46,170 bases of DNA, from positions 1 to 46,170 of the forward strand of contig CARAIG010000071.1 in assembly GCA_948938605.1 (NCBI GenBank). The letters run 5' to 3'. The DNA is from an uncultured Eubacteriales bacterium. Its GTDB lineage: Bacteria; Bacillota; Clostridia; Christensenellales; CAG-314. Every line of letters starts with the position of its first letter. Positions within the stretch are counted from its first letter, which is position 1. Below, in pieces: positions 39,157 to 46,170 of this stretch. A program made the position numbers and the translations under genes. The notes below the pieces were generated by a model. The model saw only the letters and a program-made list of their open reading frames with translations, did no database searches and had not been told where the DNA came from.

Positions 39157-40517
39157 TGTTTGAAACCATCAGAAATGCCTTTAAGATAAAGGAAGTACGC
39201 AAAAAAATACTAATGACAATCTTGTTTATTATTATATTTAGACTTGGTTGTTACATCACGATTCCCGGACTTAACAGTATCTCATTCGGAGACAATATGG
39301 ACATCTTTGGACTGTTGAACTCGATTACGGGTAGTGCGTTAAGTCAAGGTACAATCTTTTCTCTCGGCATTTCGCCGTACATCAACGCATCGATTATCGT
39401 GCAGTTGCTGACGGTAGCTATCCCTGCTCTCGAAAGAATGTCCAAGGAAGGCGAAGAGGGAAAGAAAAAGATCGACAAGATTACCCGTTGGGTAACGTTG
39501 GTTCTTGCAATAATCAGTGCTGTCGGCGTATTCCTTACGCTATCTAGCCAGTACTCGGACTATGTTGATACTGCATGGCTCGGCGGACAATGGTCGGAAT
39601 TCTTCAAAACTCCCGGCGGTCAATGGATTATGGGTATCTATGTAGTTGCAATGCTTGTCGGCGGCAGTATGCTGTGTATGTGGATCGGCGAACGTATCAC
39701 CGAATTCGGCGTTTCCAACGGTATATCGTTATTGATTTTCGTAGGTATCATATCTACCGCTGCACAACAATTAGTTAATACGTTGGTAGGCGGCAACTGG
39801 ATCGAAGCTCTCATATTCGTAGTAGAACTTATCGTAGTGTTCGGCTTCATCGTATGGGTAGACGGCGCTGAACGTAAAATTAAGGTTCAATACGCTAAGC
39901 AAGTTAAGGGTAACAAAATGTACGGCGGACAGTCGACATTCATTCCTATCAAAGTAAACGCATCAGGCGTTATGCCTTTGATTTTTGCTTACGCCATTAT
40001 GAGCTTCCCCCAAATGCTTATTGCAACGTTTGACGGACAAACGGGTCCCGTCACCACCTGGTGGAACACTTGGATGACCGCTAACGGCAATGCGTGCGGT
40101 ATAGCGGTGTACAACATCGTTTTGGCAGTATTGATTTTTGTGTTTGCGTATTTCTATTCGCAAATCCAATTCAATCCCGTCGAAATATCACGTAACATTC
40201 AAAATAACGGCGGCTTTGTAACCGGTATCCGTCCGGGCAGAGAAACAGCCGAATATCTTGCAAAGGTAGTATCGCGTATCACTTTGTGGGGCGCAGTATT
40301 CCTTGCAATCATCGCATTCGTTCCGTCGATTTTGTTCTCTATACCCGGTTGGGTTGGATTAACAACTACTTCGGGATTGATAGGCAGTTTCAGTACGACA
40401 GGTATGTTGATTTGCGTATCCGTTGCATTGGAATTCAACAAGGCGCTGGAAAATCAAATTTTGATGCGCCACTACAAGGGACTTTTAGGTTCCAATTCAA
40501 AAGGATTTTTGAAATAA
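39156..40517 (+). CDS. secY: Protein translocase channel subunit SecY
   Basis: Central pore of the Sec translocon, partner of the SecA encoded at the start of the window. 453 residues with ten membrane segments. The plug and TM2 region reads GLLNSITGSALSQGTIFSLGISPYINAS (quoted in part: SLGISPYINASIIVQLL). Cytoplasmic loop motifs are PALERMSKEGEEG and the C5 loop GIRPGRETAEYL. TM segments include IVFVGFIVWVD-like and IAVYNIVLAVLIFVFAYFY stretches. Translationally coupled to rplO; adk starts one base after its stop. Confidence 0.98.
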   Translation: MFETIRNAFKIKEVRKKILMTILFIIIFRLGCYITIPGLNSISFGDNMDIFGLLNSITGSALSQGTIFSLGISPYINASIIVQLLTVAIPALERMSKEGEEGKKKIDKITRWVTLVLAIISAVGVFLTLSSQYSDYVDTAWLGGQWSEFFKTPGGQWIMGIYVVAMLVGGSMLCMWIGERITEFGVSNGISLLIFVGIISTAAQQLVNTLVGGNWIEALIFVVELIVVFGFIVWVDGAERKIKVQYAKQVKGNKMYGGQSTFIPIKVNASGVMPLIFAYAIMSFPQMLIATFDGQTGPVTTWWNTWMTANGNACGIAVYNIVLAVLIFVFAYFYSQIQFNPVEISRNIQNNGGFVTGIRPGRETAEYLAKVVSRITLWGAVFLAIIAFVPSILFSIPGWVGLTTTSGLIGSFSTTGMLICVSVALEFNKALENQILMRHYKGLLGSNSKGFLK

Positions 40518-40518
40518 T

Positions 40519-41142
40519 ATGAAAATTATCTTGTTAGGTGCGCCGGGCAGCGGCAAAGGCACCATGGCGCAAAAACTTACAAATGATTTAAAAATCCCGC
40601 AAATTTCCACAGGGGATATCTTCCGTAAAAATTTAAAGGAAGAAACCCCCTTGGGTTTGCAAGTAAAAGACATTATGGCTCGCGGCGATCTTGTCCCCGA
40701 CGAAATCACAATTGAAATCGTCAAGGACAGGCTGCACGAGCAAGACTGCGCAAACGGCTACATATTGGACGGTTTCCCCCGTTCGATAGTTCAAGCCGAA
40801 GCACTGGATAAATTCCAGCAAATTGACTGCGCAATCAACCTTGACGTAGACAAGGAAGCGATAGTAAAACGTTTGTCGGGACGTCGTTTTTGCCCCGACT
40901 GTAACGGTACTTTCCACATTTCGACTCTCGGTGATGCTTCAACTTGTCCCGCGTGCGGCGGTAAATTAATTGTCCGCGCGGACGACAGTGAGGAAACCGT
41001 ACGCGAAAGACTGCGCGTTTACGATCAAAACACTTTCCCTTTAATTGAGTATTACACAAAGCAAGGTAAGGTTTTGACGGTGGACGGCAACGGAACAATC
41101 GACGAAGTTTACGCAAGAATACTTACTCTGTTAAAAAAATGA
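40519..41142 (+). CDS. adk: Adenylate kinase, zinc-containing LID
   Basis: Cytosolic enzyme that interconverts ATP + AMP and 2 ADP. 207 residues. P-loop GAPGSGKGT (7-15), AMP-binding region STGDIFRKNL and GFPRSIVQAEAL. The LID domain carries C125-x2-C128 and C143-x2-C146, the structural zinc site typical of Gram-positive enzymes. The start is one base after the secY stop, and the TGA stop overlaps the map ATG (ATGA), the second of the two TGA stops in the window. Confidence 0.98.
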   Translation: MKIILLGAPGSGKGTMAQKLTNDLKIPQISTGDIFRKNLKEETPLGLQVKDIMARGDLVPDEITIEIVKDRLHEQDCANGYILDGFPRSIVQAEALDKFQQIDCAINLDVDKEAIVKRLSGRRFCPDCNGTFHISTLGDASTCPACGGKLIVRADDSEETVRERLRVYDQNTFPLIEYYTKQGKVLTVDGNGTIDEVYARILTLLKK

Positions 41143-41888
41143 TTTTAATTAAGTCTGATTCGCAAATTGCGGAAATGCGCAAAGCAAACAAAATCGTAAA
41201 AGATACATTGGACTTGTTGCGCGAACATACCAAAGCAGGCGTATCGACGTTGGAATTAAACAGGTTGGCTCACGAATACATACTTTCGCAGCACGCTGTC
41301 CCCAGCTTTTTAAATTACAACGGTTTCCCCGCAAGCATTTGCATATCTATCGATTGCGAAGTAGTGCACGGCATTCCTTCTAAACGTAAAGTTTTGGAAG
41401 AAGGGCAAATCGTCAGTTACGACTGCGGAGCTATCCTAAACGGATGGCACGGCGATGCGGCAAGGACAGTTGCGGTGGGGATTATCACTCCCGAATGTCA
41501 GCAGTTAATCGACGTCACCGAACAGTGCTTTTTTAAGGGCGTTCAATCGATTAAGGTTGGCGAAACCCGCTTGGGTGACTTAGGGTGTACAATACAGTCC
41601 TACGCCGAAAGCTTCGGTTACGGAGTCGTACGCGACCTTGTAGGACACGGTATCGGACGTCAAATGCACGAAGATCCCGAAGTTCCCAATTTCGGACGCG
41701 CGGGACACGGTATGCGGCTTTCCTCCGGTATGACGATTGCAATCGAACCTATGATAACAATGGGCACCGAAAAGGTCGATTGGTGTAGCGACGGTTGGAC
41801 GGTAAAAACGCGTGACAGGAAGCCTGCCGCGCATTACGAAAATACCATTGCCATAACGGATAACGGCGTCGAAATACTCAGTTTGTAG
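41139..41888 (+). CDS. map: Methionine aminopeptidase type I
   Basis: Removes the initiator methionine from nascent proteins. 249 residues, the type Ia size. The five metal ligands are visible: D95 in SYDCGAI, D106 in HGDAART, H170 in VGHGIGRQMHE, E203 in IAIEPMI and E234 in HYENTIAIT. The substrate histidine lies in VVHGIPS. Coupled to adk by a 4-base overlap. Confidence 0.98.
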   Translation: MILIKSDSQIAEMRKANKIVKDTLDLLREHTKAGVSTLELNRLAHEYILSQHAVPSFLNYNGFPASICISIDCEVVHGIPSKRKVLEEGQIVSYDCGAILNGWHGDAARTVAVGIITPECQQLIDVTEQCFFKGVQSIKVGETRLGDLGCTIQSYAESFGYGVVRDLVGHGIGRQMHEDPEVPNFGRAGHGMRLSSGMTIAIEPMITMGTEKVDWCSDGWTVKTRDRKPAAHYENTIAITDNGVEILSL

Positions 41889-41898
41889 GTGAATGAGG

Positions 41899-42192
41899 AT
41901 GGAAGACATAAAAACAGGTAGCGTGGTAATGTCAACGCAAGGCAGGGATAAAGGAATGTTTTTTGTCGTCGTAAACGTCGACGTCAAAAAAGGTTATGTG
42001 TATCTCGCCGACGGCGGTATGCGCAAACTCAACGCTCCCAAACGTAAAAATTTAAAGCACGTATCTAACAGCGGAACGGTTTTAAACAACATTGCCGACA
42101 AGTTTAATACGGGCAAAAAAGTGTTTGACAGCGAAGTAAAAAGCGCTTTAAGACAATTTAATCAACAAAGTAATGTAGGAGAATCGAAATAA
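41899..42192 (+). CDS. KOW-domain RNA-binding protein (L14e-like)
   Basis: 97-residue protein often found between map and infA in Clostridia. The family start MEDIKTGSVVMSTQGRDKGM is followed by FFVVVNVDVKKGYVYLADG, a KOW-type fold resembling archaeal/eukaryotic L14e. Its exact role in ribosome function is not known. The start is placed at ATG 41899, because AGGTGA (41887-41892) is at the right distance and homologues begin ME; ATG 41893 is too close. The TAA stop overlaps the infA ATG by one base. Confidence 0.88.
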   Translation: MEDIKTGSVVMSTQGRDKGMFFVVVNVDVKKGYVYLADGGMRKLNAPKRKNLKHVSNSGTVLNNIADKFNTGKKVFDSEVKSALRQFNQQSNVGESK

Positions 42193-42419
42193 TGTCAAAA
42201 GACGATGTAATCGAGGTTGAAGGCGTAGTTGTCGAAGCGCTACGGAACGCTGAGTTTCGCGTTAGACTTACAAATAACCATGAAATAACCGCTTACGTGT
42301 CGGGCAAACTGCGTATCCATTCCATAAGGATACTCCCCGGCGACGCAGTAAAGTTGGAAATGAGCCCTTACGATCTTACCAAGGGCAGGATCGTGTGGAG
42401 AACCAAGGGCGTTCAATAA
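42192..42419 (+). CDS. infA: Translation initiation factor IF-1
   Basis: Binds the 30S A site during initiation. 75 residues, normal; S1-type OB fold. Signature KDDVIEVEGVVVEALRNAEF, RVRLTNNHEITAYVSGKLR, then LPGDAVKLEMSPYDLTKGRI. GTAGGAGAATCG precedes the ATG, inside the KOW gene. Confidence 0.98.
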   Translation: MSKDDVIEVEGVVVEALRNAEFRVRLTNNHEITAYVSGKLRIHSIRILPGDAVKLEMSPYDLTKGRIVWRTKGVQ

Positions 42420-42470
42420 CAATTTATCAATTAATCTGGCGGGATAAAGCCCGCATACAAGGAGGATAAA

Positions 42471-42587
42471 ATGAAAGTAAGACCATCTGTTAAGCCTATG
42501 TGCGACAAATGCAGAGTAATCAAGCGTAACGGGAAAGTTATGGTAATTTGTTCCAAATATCCCAAACACAAGCAAAGACAAGGCTAG
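42471..42587 (+). CDS. rpmJ: 50S ribosomal protein L36, zinc type
   Basis: Small 50S protein of 38 residues: it starts MKVRPSVKPMCDKCRVIKRN and ends CSKYPKHKQRQG. The zinc ligands are C11, C14, C27 and H32, the C+ form. AAGGAGGATAAA precedes the ATG at 42471. A GCGGG-ATAAAG-CCCGC hairpin (42439-42454) lies between infA and this gene. Confidence 0.97.
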   Translation: MKVRPSVKPMCDKCRVIKRNGKVMVICSKYPKHKQRQG

Positions 42588-42700
42588 GATACAATCACGT
42601 TAAAACTACGCGCGACATCATTCCACTTAGGCTCGCCGTATTTTGCGTGTAAATATATACATAACAGCAAATTTTAAAATCAAGTTAAGGAGAAAAACAA

Positions 42701-43075
42701 ATGGCTCGTATTTCCGGTGTAGATTTACCCAGAGAAAAACGTATAGAAATCGGCTTAACCTACATTTACGGAATCGGACGCACCACGGCAAAAGATATAC
42801 TTGCCGCAACAGGTGTGAACCCCGATACTCGCGTCAAGGACTTAACCGAAGACGATATATCGAAAATCCGTGACTGTATTGAAAAGAACTACCACGTAGA
42901 AGGTGACCTTCGTCGTGAAGTTTCGTTAAATATTAAAAGACAAATAGAAATTGGCTCCTATCGCGGAATCCGTCACCGTAAGGGACTTCCCGTACGCGGA
43001 CAATCCACGAAACAAAACGCACGTACCCGCAAGGGACCCAAACGTACCGTATCGCGCGGTAAAAAGGCTAAGTAG
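42701..43075 (+). CDS. rpsM: 30S ribosomal protein S13
   Basis: 30S head protein that forms bridges to the 50S. 124 residues, normal. Signature ARISGVDLPREKRIEIGLTY, IGSYRGIRHRKGLPVRGQST and KNARTRKG-like ending (QNARTRKGPKR). It is preceded by a 113-base space with TTAAGGAG at its end. In E. coli and Bacillus S4 represses the alpha operon or its own gene, and this space is where a site could lie; I see no clear structure there. Confidence 0.98.
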   Translation: MARISGVDLPREKRIEIGLTYIYGIGRTTAKDILAATGVNPDTRVKDLTEDDISKIRDCIEKNYHVEGDLRREVSLNIKRQIEIGSYRGIRHRKGLPVRGQSTKQNARTRKGPKRTVSRGKKAK

Positions 43076-43088
43076 GAGGGACTGAATA

Positions 43089-43478
43089 ATGGCAGGTAAA
43101 AAAGTTGTCAAAAAAAGACGCGACATAAGAAAAGTTGACAAAGGACAAGTACATATTCACGCTTCCTTCAACAACACAATCGTAACATTTACCGATATGA
43201 ACGGTAACGCTTTGTCCGCTTGCAGTTCGGGCGCATTGGGCTTCCGCGGTTCGCGTAAAAGCACTGCGTTTGCCGCTCAACAAGCGTGCGAAGTTGCAGC
43301 AAAAGGCGCTAAGGAATACGGCGTTCGTTCGGTAGAAGTGTATGTAAAAGGTCCCGGTCAAGGACGCGAATCGGCTATCCGCGCTTTGCAAACTGCGGAA
43401 ATTGAAGTAACGCTTATCCGCGACGTATCGCCTATCGCTCACAACGGATGTCGTCCGCCCAAGCGTAGAAGAGTTTAG
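43089..43478 (+). CDS. rpsK: 30S ribosomal protein S11
   Basis: 30S platform protein next to the mRNA exit. 129 residues, normal. Signature GQVHIHASFNNTIVTFTDMN, STAFAAQQACEVAAKGAKEY and the ending DVSPIAHNGCRPPKRRRV. GGAGGGAC precedes the ATG. Confidence 0.98.
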   Translation: MAGKKVVKKRRDIRKVDKGQVHIHASFNNTIVTFTDMNGNALSACSSGALGFRGSRKSTAFAAQQACEVAAKGAKEYGVRSVEVYVKGPGQGRESAIRALQTAEIEVTLIRDVSPIAHNGCRPPKRRRV

Positions 43479-43495
43479 TTAAAGGAGAATACACA

Positions 43496-44122
43496 ATGGC
43501 TAGATATACACACGCAGATTGCCGTCAGTGCAGACGCGAAAAATGCAAATTGTTTTTAAAAGGCGACAGATGCTATTCCGATAAGTGCGCGATTACCCGT
43601 CGCGGCAAGATCCCCGGAGTACACGCTGATTCCCGTAAAAAGATTACCGAATACGGACTTCAACTTCGCGAAAAGCAAAAGACAAAAAGAATTTACGGTT
43701 TGCAAGAGAAGCAATTCCACAAGTATTACGAGGAAGCCGAACGTCTTAAAGGCGTAACGGGCGCAAATATGCTTATTTTGCTTGAAGAAAGATTGGACAA
43801 CGTAGTATACCGTATGGGTATCGGCGTTTCCCGTTCTCAAGCAAGACAGTTTGTCAACCACGGTCTTATCACCGTAAACGGCAAACGCGTAACTATCCCC
43901 AGTTACTCCGTTCGCGTTGGCGATGTAGTATCCATCAAGGAAAACAAAAAGGAACAACCTTTGTTTGTGGAACTTAAACAATCCAAAAAGCCCGCTAATC
44001 TTCCCAAGTGGTTGGATTTCGATCCCGCCGAACTTACAGGTAAAGTTTTGGCAAAGCCCGCAAGAGAAGATATCGACATGAACATCCAAGAACATATGAT
44101 CGTCGAATTGTACTCCAAATAG
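43496..44122 (+). CDS. rpsD: 30S ribosomal protein S4, zinc (C+) form
   Basis: Primary 16S rRNA binder and assembly initiator. 208 residues. The N-terminus holds four cysteines in CRQCRREKCKLFLKGDRC plus C31, the C+ variant. The S4 RNA-binding domain is RLDNVVYRMGIGVSRSQARQ followed by VNHGLITVNGKRV. Located within the alpha operon between rpsK and rpoA, as in Clostridia and unlike Bacillus. AAAGGAGAA precedes the ATG. A CTGCGC-ACAAG-GCGCAG hairpin (44152-44168) lies between this gene and rpoA. Confidence 0.98.
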   Translation: MARYTHADCRQCRREKCKLFLKGDRCYSDKCAITRRGKIPGVHADSRKKITEYGLQLREKQKTKRIYGLQEKQFHKYYEEAERLKGVTGANMLILLEERLDNVVYRMGIGVSRSQARQFVNHGLITVNGKRVTIPSYSVRVGDVVSIKENKKEQPLFVELKQSKKPANLPKWLDFDPAELTGKVLAKPAREDIDMNIQEHMIVELYSK

Positions 44123-44203
44123 TACGTAAATTAAAGCGAGTAATTAGCACGCTGCGCACAAGGCGCAGTCAAAATTAAATTATATTAAAGGAGATTGTTG
44201 TCC

Positions 44204-45175
44204 ATGATGGAAATAGAAAAACCGGTAATGACAGTTGAAGAAAGCGGTCAAAATGCCAGCATTATTAAGATTGTGGCGGAACCGTTGGAAAGAGGTTACG
44301 GCATAACGCTAGGCAACGCTTTACGCAGAGTATTGCTTGCCGCTCTACCCGGCGTAGCGGTCGTAGGACTTAAAATCGAAGGCATTCAACACGAATTTTC
44401 AACTATCCCCGGCGTAAAGGAAGACGTAACGGACATTATACTGAACATCAAACGTTTAGCATTGAAGTCGGATAATGAAGACAATGATTTCAGGAAGACA
44501 ATAACAATCAGTAAGGTAGGACCTTGCGAAGTACACGCAGGCGATATCATTACCGATTCCGAAGTAGAAGTGCTTAACCCCGATTTGTACATTTGTACGT
44601 TGGAAGACGGCGCAACCCTTAACTGCGATCTTTACGTAGGTCGCGGCTGCGGTTACTACTCGATAGAAAAGAACAAGGAACGCAACAAGGAACTTAAACT
44701 CAATTATCCTATCGGATACATTCCTATCGATTCGTTGTTCGGACCTGTCAAAAAAGCAAGTTACAACGTCGAAAGCGCCCGCGTAGGACAAGATATCACA
44801 CGCGACAAGTTAATACTCGAAGTAGAAACAAACGGCGCATTCAGCGGCAGAGAAATCGTTTCCTTGGCTGCTAAAATCATCGAAGACCACATCAAGATGT
44901 TTGTTGATTTGTCGGAAAACTTCAACAGGGATATCCTTATCCCCCGCGAAAGCGACAATCAAAAGAGAGTTTTGGAAATGAACATCGACGATATGGACTT
45001 GTCGGTACGTTCGTACAACTGCTTGAAGCGCGCAGGTATCCAAACTGTCGAAGATCTTACAAGCAAAACGGAAGACGATATGTTAAAGGTTCGCAACCTT
45101 GGCAGAAAGTCGTTAGACGAAGTTATTGCAAAACTTGAAAGTTACGGTCTGTCTTTGAAAAATAAGGATGAATAG
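44204..45175 (+). CDS. rpoA: RNA polymerase alpha subunit
   Basis: Scaffold of RNA polymerase assembly; its C-terminal domain contacts UP elements and activators. 323 residues from ATG 44204 (MMEIEKPVM), with AAAGGAG about 10 bases upstream; TTG 44195 is in frame but too close to that site. The N-terminal domain has GYGITLGNALRRVLLAALPG. The C-terminal domain has LSVRSYNCLKRAGIQTVEDL and RNLGRKSLDEVIAKL. Normal length. Confidence 0.98.
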   Translation: MMEIEKPVMTVEESGQNASIIKIVAEPLERGYGITLGNALRRVLLAALPGVAVVGLKIEGIQHEFSTIPGVKEDVTDIILNIKRLALKSDNEDNDFRKTITISKVGPCEVHAGDIITDSEVEVLNPDLYICTLEDGATLNCDLYVGRGCGYYSIEKNKERNKELKLNYPIGYIPIDSLFGPVKKASYNVESARVGQDITRDKLILEVETNGAFSGREIVSLAAKIIEDHIKMFVDLSENFNRDILIPRESDNQKRVLEMNIDDMDLSVRSYNCLKRAGIQTVEDLTSKTEDDMLKVRNLGRKSLDEVIAKLESYGLSLKNKDE

Positions 45176-45187
45176 GAGAATCGCAAT

Positions 45188-45697
45188 ATGGCATCACATA
45201 GAAAATTAGGAAAACGTACAGATTTGAGACTTGCTATTTTAAAGAACCAAGTTTCTCAACTTTTGTGGAACGGCAAATTGGAAACGACCGAAGCCCGCGC
45301 TAAGGAAGTTCAAAAACTTGCCGAAAAGTACATAACGCTTGCCGTAAACACCTACAAAGACACCGTTGAAGTGGAAAAGACTAAGATTGTAGGCGGACAA
45401 GCAACAACCGTTAAAGTGTTAAACGACGGCGCAAACAAGCTTGCCGCACGTCGCACTCTTATGCGTAACCTTGCCGACTTGCAGGAAACGCGTCAAGATA
45501 AGGAAAGCAAAACCGAATACAAAATCCGTACAAAAACGGTTCGCCATCCTTTGATTGAAAAAATGTTCAACGAATACGCTCCCAAGTTTGACGCAAGAGC
45601 GCAGGAAAAAGGACAAAGAGGCGGATACACAGCGGTATACAAAATGAACCAACGTCGCGGCGACGGTTCGGAAATGGCTCTCGTTGTAGTACTGTAA
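45188..45697 (+). CDS. rplQ: 50S ribosomal protein L17 with internal insertion
   Basis: Tunnel-exit-side 50S protein. 169 residues against about 115-130. The family start is HRKLGKRTDLRLAILKNQVS, and the ending is GGYTAVYKMNQRRGDGSEMA. About 45 extra residues lie in the middle (about 55-115), including EKTKIVGGQATTVKVLNDGA and QETRQDKESKTEYKI. I recall similar enlarged L17 proteins in other Clostridia. Last gene of the super-operon. Confidence 0.97.
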   Translation: MASHRKLGKRTDLRLAILKNQVSQLLWNGKLETTEARAKEVQKLAEKYITLAVNTYKDTVEVEKTKIVGGQATTVKVLNDGANKLAARRTLMRNLADLQETRQDKESKTEYKIRTKTVRHPLIEKMFNEYAPKFDARAQEKGQRGGYTAVYKMNQRRGDGSEMALVVVL

Positions 45698-45716
45698 AAC
45701 AAATACTAATGTAAAA

Positions 45717-45755
45717 CAAAAAGCACTTGACTACTAAGTTCAAGCGCTTTTTGTT
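45717..45755 (+). terminator. Rho-independent terminator of the ribosomal super-operon
   Basis: AAAAAGC-a-CTTGA (45718-45730) pairs with TCAAG-c-GCTTTTT (45740-45752) with one mismatch, and T residues follow. It lies 20 bases after rplQ. Confidence 0.88.
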
Positions 45756-45839
45756 TTAATTGCGTTATTTTACAGCAGTTGATTGTATTTTGACGTTTTT
45801 ATTTGTGTGGCGTTAACTTATGCCCAAAGCGTTATTCAA

Positions 45840-45868
45840 TTTACTTTTGCAAACTACTGTGCTAATAT
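45840..45868 (+). promoter_or_regulatory. Probable promoter of the acetyltransferase gene
   Basis: TTTACT (45840-45845), 17-base spacer, TAATAT (45863-45868), with an extended -10 TG at 45860-45861. From 45756 to 45839 I see nothing. Confidence 0.5.
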
Positions 45869-45898
45869 ATCTGTAAAATAAATGGGATAAGTGACGGA

Positions 45899-46170
45899 AT
45901 GATACTGGAAACCGAACGTTTATATCTGCGCGAACTTAACGGAAACGATTTTGACGCATTGTGCGAAATTTTGCAAGATGACGAAACGATGTACGCATAC
46001 GAAGGCGCATTTAACGACGCCGAAGCGCGTGAATGGCTTAATAGGCAAATTGAGCGTTACTGTAAATGGGGCTTCGGTTTGTGGGCGGTTATTTTAAAGT
46101 CAAACGGCAAACTTATAGGGCAATGCGGGCTTACTTTGCAGCAGTGGAAAGGCGGCGAAGTGCTTGAAAT
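45899..46170 (+). CDS. GNAT-family N-acetyltransferase, N-terminal part (cut by window end)
   Basis: Starts MILETERLYLRELNGNDFDA, the typical beginning of RimJ/RimL-like (Acetyltransf_3) enzymes, and continues with WLNRQIERYCKWGFGLWAVI and SNGKLIGQCGL, the strand preceding the acetyl-CoA site. About 90 residues are present and the frame is open to the last base. The acetyl-CoA-binding loop lies beyond the window. The ribosome binding site is weak (GACGGA). The substrate is unknown. Confidence 0.85.
   Translation, partial: MILETERLYLRELNGNDFDALCEILQDDETMYAYEGAFNDAEAREWLNRQIERYCKWGFGLWAVILKSNGKLIGQCGLTLQQWKGGEVLE

Noticed and set aside
1..46170. Alternative genetic code with TGA read as an amino acid
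   Set aside because: TGA ends rplD and adk at their normal lengths, RF2 is present, and no gene needs TGA readthrough.

Overview
The window is a 46 kb piece of a Gram-positive-type bacterial chromosome, most likely an uncultured member of the Firmicutes (Clostridia). The evidence is the secA-prfB gene pair, a CIRCE heat-shock operator, several lipobox lipoproteins with short basic signal peptides, zinc-type S14 and L36, an archaeal/eukaryotic-type prolyl-tRNA synthetase, a stand-alone RND transporter with no membrane-fusion partner, and strong GGAGG-type ribosome binding sites. The standard genetic code is used. Of 49 complete or 3'-complete genes, 33 end in TAA, 14 in TAG and only two in TGA. 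I cannot name a genus.

Layout. Bases 1-1901 hold the end of secA and an unshifted prfB. A CIRCE-controlled small heat-shock protein follows (2501-2902), then a 1564-residue RND transporter (3218-7912), a GH13 glucosidase with a HAD phosphatase (8074-10479), an unrecognised protein (11023-11889), a lipoprotein of the beta-propeller type (12042-13442), proS (13654-15090), a small FMN-binding-like lipoprotein (15686-16201) and, on the minus strand, an M1-type metallopeptidase lipoprotein (16805-18280). The spaces between these genes are full of dispersed palindromic repeats of several families. Bases 18281-19391 carry no gene but hold a strong promoter and a structured RNA candidate that leads into an oligopeptide ABC transporter operon, oppA-B-C-D-F plus a small DUF3899-like membrane protein (19392-29219). 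A terminator whose 3' arm is also the -35 box of the next promoter separates this from the S10-spc-alpha ribosomal super-operon (29614-45697). That operon is complete from rpsJ to rplQ and includes secY, adk, map, a KOW-domain protein, infA, rpmJ and rpoA. A truncated GNAT acetyltransferase starts at 45899.

How the parts fit. The ribosomal block is ordinary in order but carries low-complexity Ala/Lys extensions on L24 and L30. The accessory half looks like a peptide and sugar scavenging surface: an M1 peptidase and an oligopeptide importer for peptides, a GH13 enzyme for alpha-glucosides, and lipoproteins of unknown role. The most unusual feature is that the Opp transporter is enlarged in nearly every subunit: about 370 extra residues in OppD, about 100 in OppF, about 300 in the extracytoplasmic loop of OppC, and a 924-residue OppA with a Cys-rich start and an extra C-terminal beta domain. 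The RND transporter has a comparable insertion of about 400 residues. Other points worth a look are the unidentified structured leader upstream of oppA, a repeat family whose left end coincides with stop codons, and a fossil of the RF2 programmed frameshift site.
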